Shown: one piece after another, positions 9,801-24,800 of the stretch
Layout of the letters: each line of letters begins with the position of its first letter
Position numbering within the stretch: the stretch's first letter is position 1
Source of the DNA: Drosophila persimilis
Taxonomy: Eukaryota; Arthropoda; Insecta; Diptera; Drosophilidae
Direction: 5' to 3'
DNA: 64,000 bases
NCBI RefSeq assembly: GCF_003286085.1
Contig: NW_020825288.1
Location: 23,498,001-23,562,000 of the forward strand
Translations under genes and position numbers: made by a program
Notes under the pieces: generated by a model
The model's input: the letters and a program-made list of their open reading frames with translations, nothing else
The model's database searches: none
What the model was told of the DNA's origin: nothing

Positions 9801-12800
9801 GCACGCATTTCCTTCGAAATTTGGCCACCATCAGGAACTGGGCCATGCACTGGCGGCAGATCTCCTGCGGCAGTCCATCGTCGCGGCTGACCTGTGTGGA
9901 AGGAGGGAAAGGAACGAATCATTTATTAGATATCACAGCTTTTAGATGTTAAATTTCGCTTAAAGATGATTGTTCATTGATCCCAAAGCCTCGAGCACTT
10001 CCTTGCAACCATTACTCCTATTTCTGACATTTCACAGACCCACAAGCGAAAAGAGACGGAGAATGCAAAAACAAACTACATGTCGTGTGCATGATTTAGC
10101 TCAAATCGAGGCTGGGAACGAGTGAAAGTCCAGAGTTGCTATTTTCTGCTGTCCCCAATTCCAAAAGTGTGCCTTAATCTGCTGGCACGTGTGGAGTATC
10201 AGTATTATCAGTGTTCACGAGTGCTAAACCCTCTACTTAGTGCACAATAGAGACAGGCACAAGTAGTTAATGACTATTGGGGTGAATGGAGGCAATCGAA
10301 CGCTTGGTCAAAGGGCAGGGCGATTCCTTTCTTTCCAGTTTCTTCGCTTTCGTTGAAACTACGAATCAATTAACTGCCATTGAAATTGTTAAACAATTTG
10401 CCTATTAATAACAGTAGTAAGTAGCCTAACGAGCGAATTGGAATGCGAATGGGTTATGGGCAGTTGGTCAGACAATCCAATGGAGGAAGGCTGCTGGTGG
10501 CAGGTGGAAGGCGGCACACCACAGCACAGGCTGGTGCCCCCATTGGAATGCCAACAAACTCTGGCGGTGCTGGCCGTGCTGGCGGGGGCCGTCGGCACCT
10601 TCGTTTTCCGTTGTGTTGTGATTTGGAGCAAATAATTTGCTTTGTTTTCCAAATGAACGACTTCAATAAAGAGACGGAGGCTGAGGCATGCCACAAAAAG
10701 AGCCAAACCAGACACGAATGTTCGGCATAAAACAACAACAACAACACAAAAACCAAAACACATACGAGTATATTGTACCTTTGAAGAAAAAGACTGAAGA
10801 CCTGACCGTAATGAAATGATTTCAATTAAAATTTCAAATGCCTGGGGATCCTGATTGATATTTTGTTGAATATTTATACGGCCTTCTCGTGTCTTTCGCT
10901 TTTGTTTGAGGGGCTTGAGGGCATTGAAACAACTCAATACAGTACAATATACATATTGTAGATCAATTGTTTTAAATTGTATTTGAATTATGGATTTTAG
11001 GAGATCAACAAAGGTCAGAACGGATATGCTGGACACTGGTTTATTCAAGTGGGAGGCAGTTCTTGGCTTTGAAACGGAAGCAAGCAGTGTAAACAATTTT
11101 CAAATGCAGGAAACGGTTATCTTTAACAGAGACAGGCAAAGAAGCAGTAAAGTGAATCATGTGGGTATGAGTATTACAGAGACTCCCAGTATGGATAATA
11201 AATTCCCCTGTTCCCCAGTAGAATATTCCTCAGAAGAAAACAGTAAACTGAATGACATACGGGTATGGAGTGAGAGCACTTCTTGCCGGCCTGCAAGCAG
11301 TTCATTTAGCCCCAGACAAGCAGTAAAAGACTCTAAAAGTGAATGTCATATGGCTATGATTATGAGTGAGAGTATTACCTCTCTTTTTAGCGGCAGAAAG
11401 GTATGAGGGGTATTGAAAAGAAAGAGCATAAAAAATCAAATCACAAGTTCAAGATCTCTTTCGCAAATAGTAGACAACAAATTGCTTGGGTAAGGTGAAA
11501 GGCGAGCGCACACAGAACGAAAGAAAAGCAAACAAAAGAAAAGGTGGAGAATGCTGATACAATTTTCGAGAAGCAACAAAAAATAAAAAAACTAAAGAAA
11601 TAAAAGCGGAGCGGAAAAAAAAAGCTGGCAACGTGATTTGGTTGGCGATCATTGGGTAAACACAGTAGTGTGGGTTAGGGGGCGGGGGGTAGGGGGATAT
11701 GCTTAGGCTATGGTAATGCAAATACAGTTCCGAAAATGACATAAAGCCTTCCACCGCACAGCACCACAAGAGACGAGACCCCCAGAAATTTATGCACAGC
11801 TCGGCGAAAGATCGCCAGGGAGCCGGCAGGGACGGAAATTTGAACGATTTCGAATGCACAAGCTGCCGACAATGCATAACTGATGAGAGGGCTGCTGCCT
11901 GGCCAAAACAAAAACAAAAATTCAAGAAAGATCAGAGCCTCGAGCCTCGGTCTGGCAATGAGAGAGGGGAGAGAGAGAGGAGAGCAGAGAAGAAACCCTT
12001 CACCGCGACCCACCGAAACCCATCGGCCCGACGAAACGGACTACTGCCGACGGCCGACGGCCGACTGCCGTCAGAGACGTCGTCAAGTGTAAATGACAAT
12101 TGAAGTAAATACCGTCCGGTTGCGTTGCGCTGCGTTCATCTGTCCGCGAGAGTGTGCGTCGAAGGAGGGGGGAGGGGGGATGGAGCGGTGTCTGTTGCCT
12201 GTGTAACTGTGTTCGCTGCTCGAGTGGACCAGGCGCATAAAAATAGACGCAAATGCGCTGAATACACTGAAATAAATAAATAAATAAATAAACTTGCATC
12301 GCGTCGCCGTATCTAATAAAAATAACAATCGAGGGAGCGAGCACCTAGCGCGCACCCAGAGGCCGGCCACCGCACACCAAGTAACGGAAGAAAAGGACGG
12401 GGGAAAGCGGAGCGAATCGAACGAACGAGAATCTGCACCGAAAAGCAAACAAAACAAAACACACACAAAAAGAAAGACCCAGAACTAGAATCCCCGATAG
12501 AAGGATGCAACAGATTTGTGTGTTTTGTAATGTCAAAAACGAATACAAATTGATTGATTATCACCAATAAAACATCTTAATTAGCGGCTGAGATCTCGTC
12601 TCGAAACGTAATACATTTCTCAATTAGTCATAAGTAAAAAAAAAAAAATACCCAGAAAATATATATAAATATTTATTGTAAATACCGCGATGGGGAAAAA
12701 GTACTCAATGGCGGTCGGAAATTTTTACACTTTTTGCCATTGACAGCAAAATAATAATTGTATACAAGTAATAGAAATATGAGAGCGAATGACTGAGTAC

Positions 12801-15800
12801 AAAGGCTACAAAGAGATCTACTCCGCAAAAAAAAAAACCAAATTTGCAATCCTTCTTCTGGTTTTTGAACATTGAACTTTGAACAAATACCCCAGAGATC
12901 TGCTGTTCTTTGAAATAGAAGAGCGATGGACAGACCTGTCATTTTCGACGACTGACTTTGGATACGACAAAACGTCGATCTCTTCGGCTGCAAGCCCACA
13001 CCTAGCGGGTTTTTTTTTATACCCGATACTCAAAATGAGTACTGGGGTATATTAGATTTGTGGTAAAAGTGGATGTGTGTAACGTCCAGAAGGAATCGTT
13101 TCCGACCCCATAAAGTATATATATTCTTGATCAGTATCAATAGCCGAGTCGATTGAGCCATGTCTGTCTGTCCGTCCGTCCGTCTGTCCGTCTGTCCGTC
13201 CGTCCGTCTGTCCGTCTGTCCGTCCCCTTCAGCGCCTAATGCTCAAAGACTATAAGAGCTAGAGCAACGATGTTTTGGATCCAGACTTCTGTGATATGTC
13301 ACTGCTCCAAAAATATTTCAAAACTTTGCCCCGCCCACTTCCGCCCCCACAAAGGGCGAAAATCTGTGGCATCCACAATTTCGACGATACGAGAAAACTA
13401 AAAACGCAGAATCGTAGAAGATGACTATATCTTCTAGAGTGCAAAATCTGAACCAGATCGTATAATTATTACAGCCAGAATCACGAAAACAATTTCACTC
13501 TTTCTCGCTCTGTCTCACTCTAACACACAGGTTTCATGGTCGGTTTTGCCAATTGCAAAATATGAGTTCAAGGATCTCAGAACCTATAAAAGCCAGAGCA
13601 ACCAAATTTGGTATCCACACTCCTGTGATATCGGACCTTGACCGTTTCCTGTCCAAATTTCGCCACACCCCCTTCCGCCCCCGCAAAGGACGAAAATCTG
13701 AGGCAACCACAATTCTCAGAGACTATTAAGGCTAGAGTAACCAAATTTGGTGCACACACTCCTTTAAGATGTCACTATAAAACGTATATCTCAGAATTTC
13801 GCCCCCCCCCCATCCGCCCCCACAAAGGACGAAAATCTGTTGCATCCACAATATTGCAGATTTGAGAAAACTAAAAACGCAGAATCATAGATAATGACCA
13901 TATCTATTAGATTGCTGAATCTGGATCAGATCAGATCATTTTTATAGCCAAAAGGAACAAATCAATTTGCAGTGGCTACGCAGCGCCCGACGTCACGCTC
14001 AGACTGATTTTCTGTCTCTCTCGCACGCACTCTTTGTCGTGTCGTTAAATATTAGCGGCGTCTGCCGGAGGAGAGCCATACTGACTTAGTATCGGGTATA
14101 ACCTTAGAGTTGCGGTGTCCGCAGCAACTCACAACGTTCCCCCTCGTTTGAGAGTATTTTTGGAATCCTTCTGAAGAAAGGAGTCAACAAATGGGCACAA
14201 AGAATATTGTTACAATCCGACAAACATCGACTATCATTCGTTCATCAAAGTTCCACCTCAAACATTACGCCGTACCATTACTCAGCACATTTTGAGGCTG
14301 AAAGTGCTTTAACGGCAGGTACAGTTTTTCCCAGTTTATGCAACGGGAAAAGTAAATAAAGTTCCACGAGGCTCTCTTATCTAATAAAAATTAATACAAA
14401 TATTATCATAAAATCAATACCCGATAACTGTTATTACTGAAATTCGACTAGATATTTCAATATTTACCATATAGGGTATATTTATGTATGGATCTATTAC
14501 TGTGATTATTCATTCTTTGGTTTTTGCCACAGTCTGGCCATTGAATGCCAAAGAGATCGGTTCCTAAATGGTTCTTAAATTGTTTAAAAATTGTTGGCAA
14601 ATGCTGAGATAAATGCAGACAGACAGACGGACGGACAGACGGATACGTTCTGCTGTCATAATCTATTTTCAGACGGATACGGAGCTCCGTTCCGCAAGTA
14701 AATGACACAATCATCGATTCTGTTTTTGTCTTTTGCGAAATTGCAGAAATCCAAAGCGGACAAATAGCCTAGAAAAACAGAGCCACAATTGAATGATTAG
14801 TTCAAGATAAATGCAATAAATGCCTGCCCCTCGCCCCGGAGACCCCGCACCACCCAAGCAACAATCATTCCGATCCATCGGCAGCATGCCCTCAGACTCG
14901 ATTTGTCTTGGATTGGATTGGATTTGGATGGTGCTGCCTATGGTGCCGGGGTCCCCATTAGTTTCCCCCTCCACTCGCTTTCTTGGGCAAAGAAAATTGT
15001 ACAAGTGGTGTGCCCTTTCGCTCGCTTCCTAGTTTCCCACAAGCCAGAGAAAGGGGGCGGGGTCGGAGGCGGCTAAACTGAAGCAAATGGTAGGGAAACT
15101 TCAAACACGCCATACAAATTGTGCTAATTTGCACTCAATGTGCAACAAATTACAGTACTCGAAAAATTCAGCGTCAAAAGAAAAGGAAATTAAAACCAAC
15201 ACAAGAAAGAAAGTAAGAAACAGTTTCCACCATCGAAACTTTTGATACCGCTTAACAATTTCCAACGTTTCAATATGGTATATGGTATAAACTTCACTAT
15301 TAGTAAAGATTTTGAATTTTTTGGTGCGAGAATCTCTGGAAAAAAAACAACAGCTCAGATTCATTCGCAGCATATTTACTAGATTCGTTGATGATAGAAA
15401 GAAGGGATACTGACTATACAAAATAATTGTTAAAAACCAATCCATTCGCACGAAACAAATACCGAATAGATCCAACGATGCAAAGGCCGATTTCAGCGAT
15501 ACCTGAGGCAATATTTCTGTGTGAATAATTTTAGAATATTGCGCACTGATGTCTCTTAAAAATGGTTTTGAATTTACCCAAAAATGATTTATATGTATTT
15601 TTATTAATTAAAATTATCTTGCCAAAAAATACTGCCAAAATGAACCTGTGCTGATTTTAATAGGTTTTAGACATCAAAGTAAATCAAATTATATTTAAAT
15701 CTGATTTTATTGACTTTTAAATTTTCAACTTCATGGACCTTTCCCTGAAAATACCCATATTTAATGGCTAATTAAATGAGGGGCACTTTAAATTTTGACG

Positions 15801-18800
15801 CAAGATATTCTAGAATTTTTTCACATCCTTCGCATTGGAAATAAGAGTATAACTCTCTATATATTTAGTTATAGTTATTTAGTATTATATTTATATTTAG
15901 TTAACAATTAAAACTATCTAGTAAATAGATGGAAATACTGGCAAAAAAAAAAGTTTATAGTATGCAGTTCCACCGATATTTCGAAAGCGTTTCCTTCTGC
16001 GTGCCGACACGACTATACTTTCCCTGGTTTCTGCTAAAACTATTTTATGTGTGGTCTATGGTCGTATATCGTCTCTTAGAGGGGTTATAAAAACGGAATG
16101 ACAAAAGGAATGAAAATTAACACAAAAGCAAATCCAAAAGCCGTAAAATCTTTTCTGTTTTTCCCCCCATTTTTTTTTTTTTAACGGCTAGATTGCAATT
16201 CGAATTGATGACGGTACAGGAGATGAAGCAGAAGAAGAAAAATTAATAATAACTGTAAACTGTTGCGAGGAGAGCCAAAGCCGAAGCCATAAATAAAGAC
16301 GGAGCGAGTGGGATGACCATAGACAGAGCATAGAGCCGCAGCCCAGAGCCAGGGAAAAGAGCGAGAGGGAGAGAGATAATAAATCGCTTGTATGCAAACA
16401 TAAATTTACATTTTTGATGATAATTCTTGCCACCCGGTGAGCCGGCCCCCCTTCCATTCTCCTGCCAGAGTTGCGCAAATTAAAATCGAAACAAAAGTCA
16501 ACAGAGAAGAGAGACCAGGACATGGACCATCCGGCCAGTAGCCAGTGGCAGCCAGTAGCATCCAGCCACTCAATGGAAGAGGTTTAAGAGAGTTTGACAA
16601 TGGCAATGTTTAACTAATTAAGAGATGAGACGAGAGCAGAGCTTTTCATCTGGAACAGTTTGCGACTCTAATGGAGCCATAAAAAAAACCACAACGGACA
16701 GCTGCAGAGACAACGAAAATTTGTAATCAAATTGTAGCGAACATGGTGCCCCCAGGGAGAGAGCGAGAAGGAGTAAGGAGAGGTGTGGGCGAGCGAGACC
16801 CCAAAACAGGCACTTAATAAATCATACCCCCCGCCACAACGGAAAATTAGACAGGGGCCCGCGAAGAGCAGAGAGAGAGAGAGCGACAGAGAGCACAGTG
16901 TGGATGAGCGGGAGAGAGCGGTAAATGGTTAGCATTTTGCCAGCCAACCCAGAGACAGGGGGCGAGCGGGACTTTGTGGGGGGTGCGTGCTGCTGTGCTG
17001 CTGCTGGTGTGGGATGTGTTGCCTTTTCGCACATAATCCAACAACAAAGCAACCCACTTGTGGAACTTGTTGGCTTTGACAATTTTGGCTTAATTGCAGC
17101 GGACGCCGGGCGCAGAACCGAAAGGGAAACACCAGAAAGGATGCCGAGTGCGAAATTGTCTCTTTCGCACACCGAGCTGTGATGCCGCTGCGTGTTCGGG
17201 CGCGTGTGTATGTGTGTTCCTGCTCGAGTGCATCTGTGTGTGTGTGCGCTAATAGGCGGAGCAATAAAAGCCACAGCGAAACGGAAGAGTGGACGACAAG
17301 TGGACAAAGAGGGAGGCCGGCCCGGCGAGACACAAACCAGGCCACCAACGGGATTCGGGCCAGGGACGGACGCATCTGGGTGGGGAAGGGGGTAAGGTAA
17401 TTGTGTGTGCGCGCGGTATAATGAAATGAAGTAAAAGTGGCCTGGGGCATATTGATTAAGAGAACGAACGCCTGCCTCTGGAAAGTGAATCAATGGAAAT
17501 TCTCAAGTGAATTGCAGCAGCCTCAAGTGCAGCCATTTAAAGCGGGGCGGAACCAGAAATAAACCCTAATGTATTCAAATTTACAACAAAAAACAAAGAA
17601 AACATTTAAAAGTTTATTCGGAAAATATAAAAGAGCAGAACTATCTTTTAAACCAAACAAATTACGTGCCAAATACTTAAAAAATATTATAAAAAAAAAA
17701 CATTAAAAACTAAAAATATAGAAAACCCACCTTTGAGAATAAAAAATTTAATAAACACCCAACAAAATAAATAAATATACTTTAAACATAAGGAAGAATA
17801 TTAAAAACCATACTGAAAATGTACAAGCGCACTAGATATACTAAAAAGATACTAAAAGTACTTTAAAAAAGTACTAAAACCCGCAGATCTATTTAATGAA
17901 AAAATAAGAATTAAAGTAACGTTATCACGTAAATGAATGACTCTACAAAAATATACTCGTACTGAAAATTGTAATACAAATTTGGAAACCACTATACCAT
18001 GTTTGAAGCCCCATTAAAGGGTGTTTAAATCAAGTAAAAATTCCATCAAATAAACTGCGGATCAAGTGATTCAGTGGAATGGAATTCTGTTGTGTTTTTA
18101 TTAGAGTTCTGTTGAATAGTTAACATTCATGAATATAAAATGTATATAATCGACCCTGAACCAAATCAGAACGAAATCAGAATTTGAAAACTGAAATTTA
18201 TTGTTGAAATTCTTTCAACACAAATTCTCACTGAATGCGTAATCTTAAAAGCAACTGTATATGGAATTACATTTCCAAAGACCCCAAACTGAATAGAATG
18301 ATACTCAAAAAAAGTACTTTACTTTACCAATTCCTACAAATTATAAACAATAGTATTTTGGGAACTTCAAAATAACAAACAAAGAACAAGAAAGGTCCAA
18401 TCTAATGGATTTTAGGAAATTTCAAAAGGAAAATTTGGTCCGCTCCAAAAAAACGATCTCAAAATGCCATTCCGAGAGACACACAAAATTTGTTTAGATT
18501 AGCAACTTAATTTTAAAATTGTTGTGTTATCAGTGATCCCAATGATCTCCCCACCGTTTTCCCACCGTTGAGATGAGTCGGCTCCTCACCCTTTTCTCCT
18601 CCCTGTAAGGCAACTTTGTCATCTGCCTCTGAGTATTTCTCTATTCCCCCTATTCGGGCATCTGGCTTATCTAATCTGCTGCTGCTGTGGCGCTGCTTTT
18701 GCTTCGTTGCCTGGCTCTGCCGTTGCGACACTTCCTAGACACTAGCGAGCGAGATCAGCAATTCATATGAGCAGCGGCAGCACTGCTTCTCTGCTGCTCT

Positions 18801-21800
18801 GCTCTGCTCTGTGTTTCCTAGGCAAAGGTCAGTTGTAATTATTTCTGTTTGCAGGGTATTTGAATGCCCTATAGCTGGAACTGGAGCGTTAACGGAAACC
18901 GAAACGGAACTCAGCTCTCCTCTCTGCTTTGCCGACGGCACAGCAAACCTTTTTACTTAATTTGATTGGAATATGCGCACAGGAGGGCCAGGCAGGGCCA
19001 GGCAGGGCCGTCCGTCGGACGGTCGGTCGGCATGTCAGTGGGGGATTATCACGCAGCAGCATCCACACCACACACAATTTGCTCATCTCTCCCGCACACT
19101 CCCACTCCCGCTCCCGCTCTCCCGTCGGTCTTCTGTGCTGCTGCCGCTGTCAGGTCTGGCTTGTGCTGCGCTTTGGTTGGCTGATTGTTTCTCTGGCTCC
19201 CGTTCTCGTCCTCGTGCTCGTGCTCTCTGCTACTTCCTCTCCCTTTCGACCGCTCTCGCTCTCTCTTCCTTGCTTCGGTGGCTGCCAAATGTCAAAAGCG
19301 GTGAAAAATGAAGCCCTCGGCTTTTGATGTTCTCCTGGTGTGTGGCGTGTCGTACTCTCTCTTCTGTCCTCTCTCTCTCTCCCCCCCCTCCCGATCAGTC
19401 ACCGTGGCTGGCACCCTCTGCATTAATTTTTCATTGGCGTGTGTCCGACGGACGGGGGGCGGACGGGACGGGACGGCAGGCAGGCAGGCGAAAAACCAAC
19501 AGACGGCATGGGATAAATCCATAAAACAATTTGAGAAATTAAACAATCAAAAGGCGTTAAGTGTTGCTGACTTTTCCTGAGGGGTTGGTTCTTCTCGGTT
19601 TGGGTTCGGTTCGGTTCGGGATTTTCTGGTTGTTGCTGTTGATTACCGTTGTAGCTGTGGATGTGGCTGTGGCTGTGTTATTGTGACCCAGCTGCTGGTA
19701 ATGTCCTTGTTTGCTTAGTTGATTAACCCGACTAAACGGGGGGCGGGGCGGCAGAGAGTACTGGTGGCAGTCGGTAGTCGGTGGTAGTCTCAACAACTGC
19801 CGGAATAGACAGCTGCGAGAGCGAAAAGCATTTGGCTTGTCACACATCGTAGCGGTTTATGTTTATATTTTTATATGTTCCCGGACTCATCCAAGCCGAC
19901 AGGCACTTCTACCCACCACTTGGGCTTCTCATCACTCTTCGCGGGAGTCGAGGAGGGGTGTGAAGCAGTTTACTTTTCCGCATTTTATTAGATTTTATGA
20001 TACACTTGACTGACCCGGATTCGGTGTGAGCCTGGATCCCCCCGATGGCATATACACCACTCTATACCAACTCCACTCGGCAGCAATTGCAGCATTATTT
20101 GATTACATTTGCCTTTGATTGAGATAAGTGGAATATTCTGTTGCAACATGATAAACGGCGGGGTGGGGGCTAAAAGGTACATACTCTTACATAGTATTTA
20201 AGGGCATCGAGCGCACCCTTTTTTCCGGTAAAACCGAATGACAGATGGCAATGCTAAGGGTAAACGATTAATGATAATAAAAAATCAAGAAATGTGGCAA
20301 ACTTTCATATACTCGTACCACTAGCCCATTCGGATTTATGTGTTAATAAAATTTCGACGCGTGACCTGAGACGGAAAATGGATTGAGTGGAACGGGCAGC
20401 CGGGAGGGGAGGGGGAAACGATGGTTTAAGAGGTACTCCCACATGTACTATAATTGTATTAAAAATACATAAATAATGAAGGTGCTCGGTGCACAGTGCA
20501 AGTGCCCTAAAAAAAAACAAGCAATAAAAAACCAATAAAATACAAACAACTGTAATGATTTTATGGTAACATCTCAAAATTAATAAAACATACAGCACAT
20601 ACTGAAATGTAATAAAAAATAACATTGTAAAATATACTAAATGTAGTAATAAGTGTAATACCAAAAACATACTCAAATCTATTGAAACGTTTTGAAATGT
20701 ACTTTAAAATTACTCGAAATACATAAAAATACCATAAAAGGCAAGAAAAGATATCCTGAAATCTAATAAAATTCACGAAAAATTCGGAATACCGAAGAAA
20801 GTCTGCATAAAATACTGAACTGATAGAAGCAATCCGAAAATTTAGCGAAATGCAACAAAAATATAATAAAATATATCAAAACAAACTAAAACAATAGAAA
20901 ATATAACTAATTCTGAACAACATACTGAAATATTAAAATGATATACACCGAGAGTATCTAAAATACTCTGCAATTAACCAATATGTACCAAAACATACCG
21001 TAACACTCTCCCACCTACGAAAAATACTGAAAATTTACCAGAAGACTGTATAGAATATTAAAGTCTAATAGGAATACCATAGAAAGCAAGAACAAATATG
21101 CTGAAATATAATAAAATTCTCAGTACCAAAGGAAGTCTGCATAAGATACTGACCCGATAGAAAAATACTGAAAAATGCACTAGCCAACATGGACTACAAT
21201 ATACCAATGTGTATTTTTTGTAGGATAAACCTAAAGCTTGTTTATTAAATGTTTATGCAGAAAAGAACGTGTTTATACAATTTCGACTTCCGTTTAGAGA
21301 ACAGAACAGAGAAACATCTATCGAATGATGCTCCCTAAACGCTCCCAAACAAAAAGCATGCCCCGACGAGACGCGACGCGACGCGACGCCCTTCCGCAAG
21401 TCTTCTTTGGCATTCTTTGAATTCTTGTTTCATCTAAATTCTGCTTCTGTTTGCCACATTGTTGACATTAATCACATTTTAATTATAAGGCCAGATCGGC
21501 AGAGAGCGGGCCAGAGCCAAATTCGATTGTTTATTTTTGCTGTATTGTTGCTTCTTTTCTGCGCAAATGCTTCTAAATTGAATGTGCAATTGGCCGGGCG
21601 CCCAACTTAATTAAACAAACAAATAGAAACAGAAGCGGACAAAGTACAAGAGTACGAGGGTACGAGAGTATATGGACTTGTATCTCTGGCTTTTCTCTGC
21701 AAAATCATAGAGTGAAAATGGAGAGTGCCGCGCCCCCCACAATTTTGTGGCTGCCACCTGCAATTTGTGTCGCTCTCTCCCCCCCCCCCTCCCACTCTCT

Positions 21801-24800
21801 CTTGGGGCTTAACACTTTGCTACACAGACTCGACAGACTCTCCAGCTGACATTTGGGGATTTGCGGGGCTTTGGGCAAAAGTTTGCACAGAGAGAAATTG
21901 TATAAAGGCTGCTGGAAAACGAGAAGTGGAATTACTTTCGTGGCTTTCGTAGGAGCAAGTTTTGCTCTAAAGATGTAATAGAATTCATACCCTAAATTAC
22001 ACACAATCCCAGGTCCAATCCCATGAGGGAATTTTCTGTTCTGGACGCTTTGGAGCCGCTTTATTTGATTACGAAAATAGTTTTGTGTCCAGCAGCAGCA
22101 GATGGCCAAATGGGATAATGTGGGCCAGCAATATTAGCATACAAATTCCATACGACAGATCCCCTTGGCCAAGCATATCTCAACAAAGTTATTTAAATAG
22201 ATAGCCTTTTTGGCGGGGAGATTGGCTAATGGTCGTATTCCCTTTAGACTGCGCTGAAAGGCAGAGGATAGCACGGGATACAACGAGAAATGAGTGTTGG
22301 TAGCCAGCGCCGTTAGTCCAACATAAACGATGTTTACCAACACTAAGTACTTCTCTCGCTCTTCCTAGTTTTTAGTCTCAACCGTCCGCCAGTTAGATCT
22401 AATGAAATACAGCCATAAACGCAGAACTTCTCAAGCGGGAAACAGCTTTTCCTGCGGTGATTAATCTTAATAAATTATGCATTTATTATTGCTCTTGAAA
22501 ATATCTGTTAACAAAGGAATCGTTCAGGCGAAAACCATATTTACCCAATTTATTCAAGCAAATTTTTTGAGTAGAAGCAAGCGTGGAGCGACACTAAGAT
22601 ACATCCGTAAAGACTCTTCTTTTAACAAGTTGCCTTTAATATTCGACTATCCATAAGAATTTAGCAACGTTTTCAGTGATAATTTACATAGAATAAATTA
22701 AAGTAAGCTTTAGCGCTTAAGTACATTAACAAATGTCTCCTTTAAGCCTAAACAGACTGTGATTTTTCGCAGTTTCAAAGAATTTTCACCTTCTCCTCAT
22801 TAGGCCGAGTGCTAAAAGCTGATGAAATGTGCCAAAGATCAACATTGACATGAACCAAATATGACAAAAAGCGCTTTTACACCTTTATATGTGTGTACCA
22901 TACCATGCACTATCCAACGGCCATTTGTTTTAGCCCCTGACTGTAGAAGCTGCTAACAAAAAAAGTGCTAAAAATTAAATTAAACAGGCTGTAGCTTGGC
23001 CCACATCCACATCCACGAGATATTTATGTTAAACCATTCGGAATAGAAGAAAAGAATGGGAAGGAAGCCAACAAGTTCGGGGGCCACAAAATTTTCAAGA
23101 GCATGACGTAAAAACATTCTAATTGCTGCGCCCCTTTCGAGTTCTTTACGGGGAAAACATTCCCCGAGTACACATTTTAATTGAGTCTGAATTGGCCTTC
23201 TTACGCGGAGACTTCCAAAAATGTTTATACAATGTATCCCATAAAAAAAAGATCCCATCAGATCCCCTCGGAGCAGAGTGAAAGTGTCGGCTTTTGGGTT
23301 GGGTGTATCCGATATGCCAAGATATATGGCATTTAATATTATTTAGCGCTGAAAAGAGACTCACGAAATCCCGAAAATAAGTCAATAAGAAATCTCTTTT
23401 CTCGCGAAATATGTACATGTCGTCTTCTTTTCGGGGTATAAAGAGACACGGCAGAACTCTGGATATTTATTTATTTATTTTTTTTGGTGACTGAAAGCTG
23501 TCGCCATTGACCTTAGCTTTGGGGTCTGGGGATCCGAAAAATGCTACGGGTATGAAACGATGACGCAGTGGAATCGACAACGATGATAGCGTCATTAGCA
23601 TTATGGAAATGAGTACAAAAACGTTTGGCTGTTGTTTCTTTTGGAACTTGTCCAAGTGGGTTCTTCATCATCGTCTGCATGGATCAGATGATCATCATGA
23701 TGGTTCGTGAATCGTCTCCATTGATTCACAAAGAGGGGCATCTGCACGTGTGAGGGTATGTGCCAATGGCCAGTGCCCAGACTTGGCTTTCATGCGGTCT
23801 GACCAGCTTCGGAGTTCAATAAACTATGGCTCCCAGCCAGATATCGGTTGAGCACCGAACTTCTTGGGCAGCACAGTTCTCTACACTTTCTCTCTTCAGA
23901 GAGGCGACAGTTGAGGGGAGGATACCCTTGCAGAGGGCAGTATACGTTGCACAAATTTCCCATAAACGAACGGATACCCAATCGTTTTCGGAGCTGGAGT
24001 TTCCGACTCCCTTTAAAATTTTTGTAGTTATAATTCTCCTTAGCTTGATATAAATCGGACAAATATGTCACATGGCTGTCGTCCTGGGGGCAAAGAGTGT
24101 AGCATTTGATATAAAGTCATTTTTTGGACATTTTTTGAAAATTCATTTTAGTCATTATGTTCTAAGAACTCATACAACACACAACAAAACAAACCAACAA
24201 AAAAAAACACAAAAACAAAAATACACAAAAAGAAATAAATTTTAGAAATTAAAAAAAAAATAAAACCCGATAATGACGTCAATAGTTCCGGCACCGCCGG
24301 CAGGAGTCGGAGCTGCCGTGCCAGTGTGGTTGAAAATCGATTGGAGTCCTGAAATAGAGCATGGCATTTACAAGGACTGGGGCTCGTACTACTCCCACCG
24401 GCGGAGGGAGAACATGGCCATGTACTACTACAACAAGGCCCTCTCCATGATGCCAGAGGACTATGTGACCCTTTACCACCGCAGCCAGACGAAGCGGAAG
24501 AATGCCCAAACAGAAGGCGCCCTCAAGGACTGTGGCGAAGCCAAAAGTATGTTCCCGCTCGGAGAATGTCCGCCTATTACTGATTTACGGATTTACTGAT
24601 TTACAGGAATTTTAAAGGGACTCAAAATCAAAAACGCTCCGATTAATCTGGAAATCTGTGATGCTCTCTACGAACTGAATCAGTTTGAGAATGCCAAGGC
24701 GGAATTGCACGATAATACACGGATCTTCAAGGGAAACAAGATCAAAGCCTTTGAGAACCGTCTCGTTGTGGTATGATTGATCTTCAATGCGTTCTCCCAA

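Noticed and set aside
12000-12480. Possible coding exon in the GC-richer patch
   Set aside because: All frames are short and of Arg/Thr/Pro bias. No splice-bounded exon with consistent phase was found.
13160-13226. CRISPR-like regular repeat
   Set aside because: It is a tetranucleotide microsatellite inside a transposable element in a eukaryotic genome, without spacers.
16822-17493. 223-codon minus-strand ORF in the ZAD intron
   Set aside because: It begins at TTG, has no recognisable domain, and its His/Pro/Ser/Thr bias follows the GA/CT-rich base composition.
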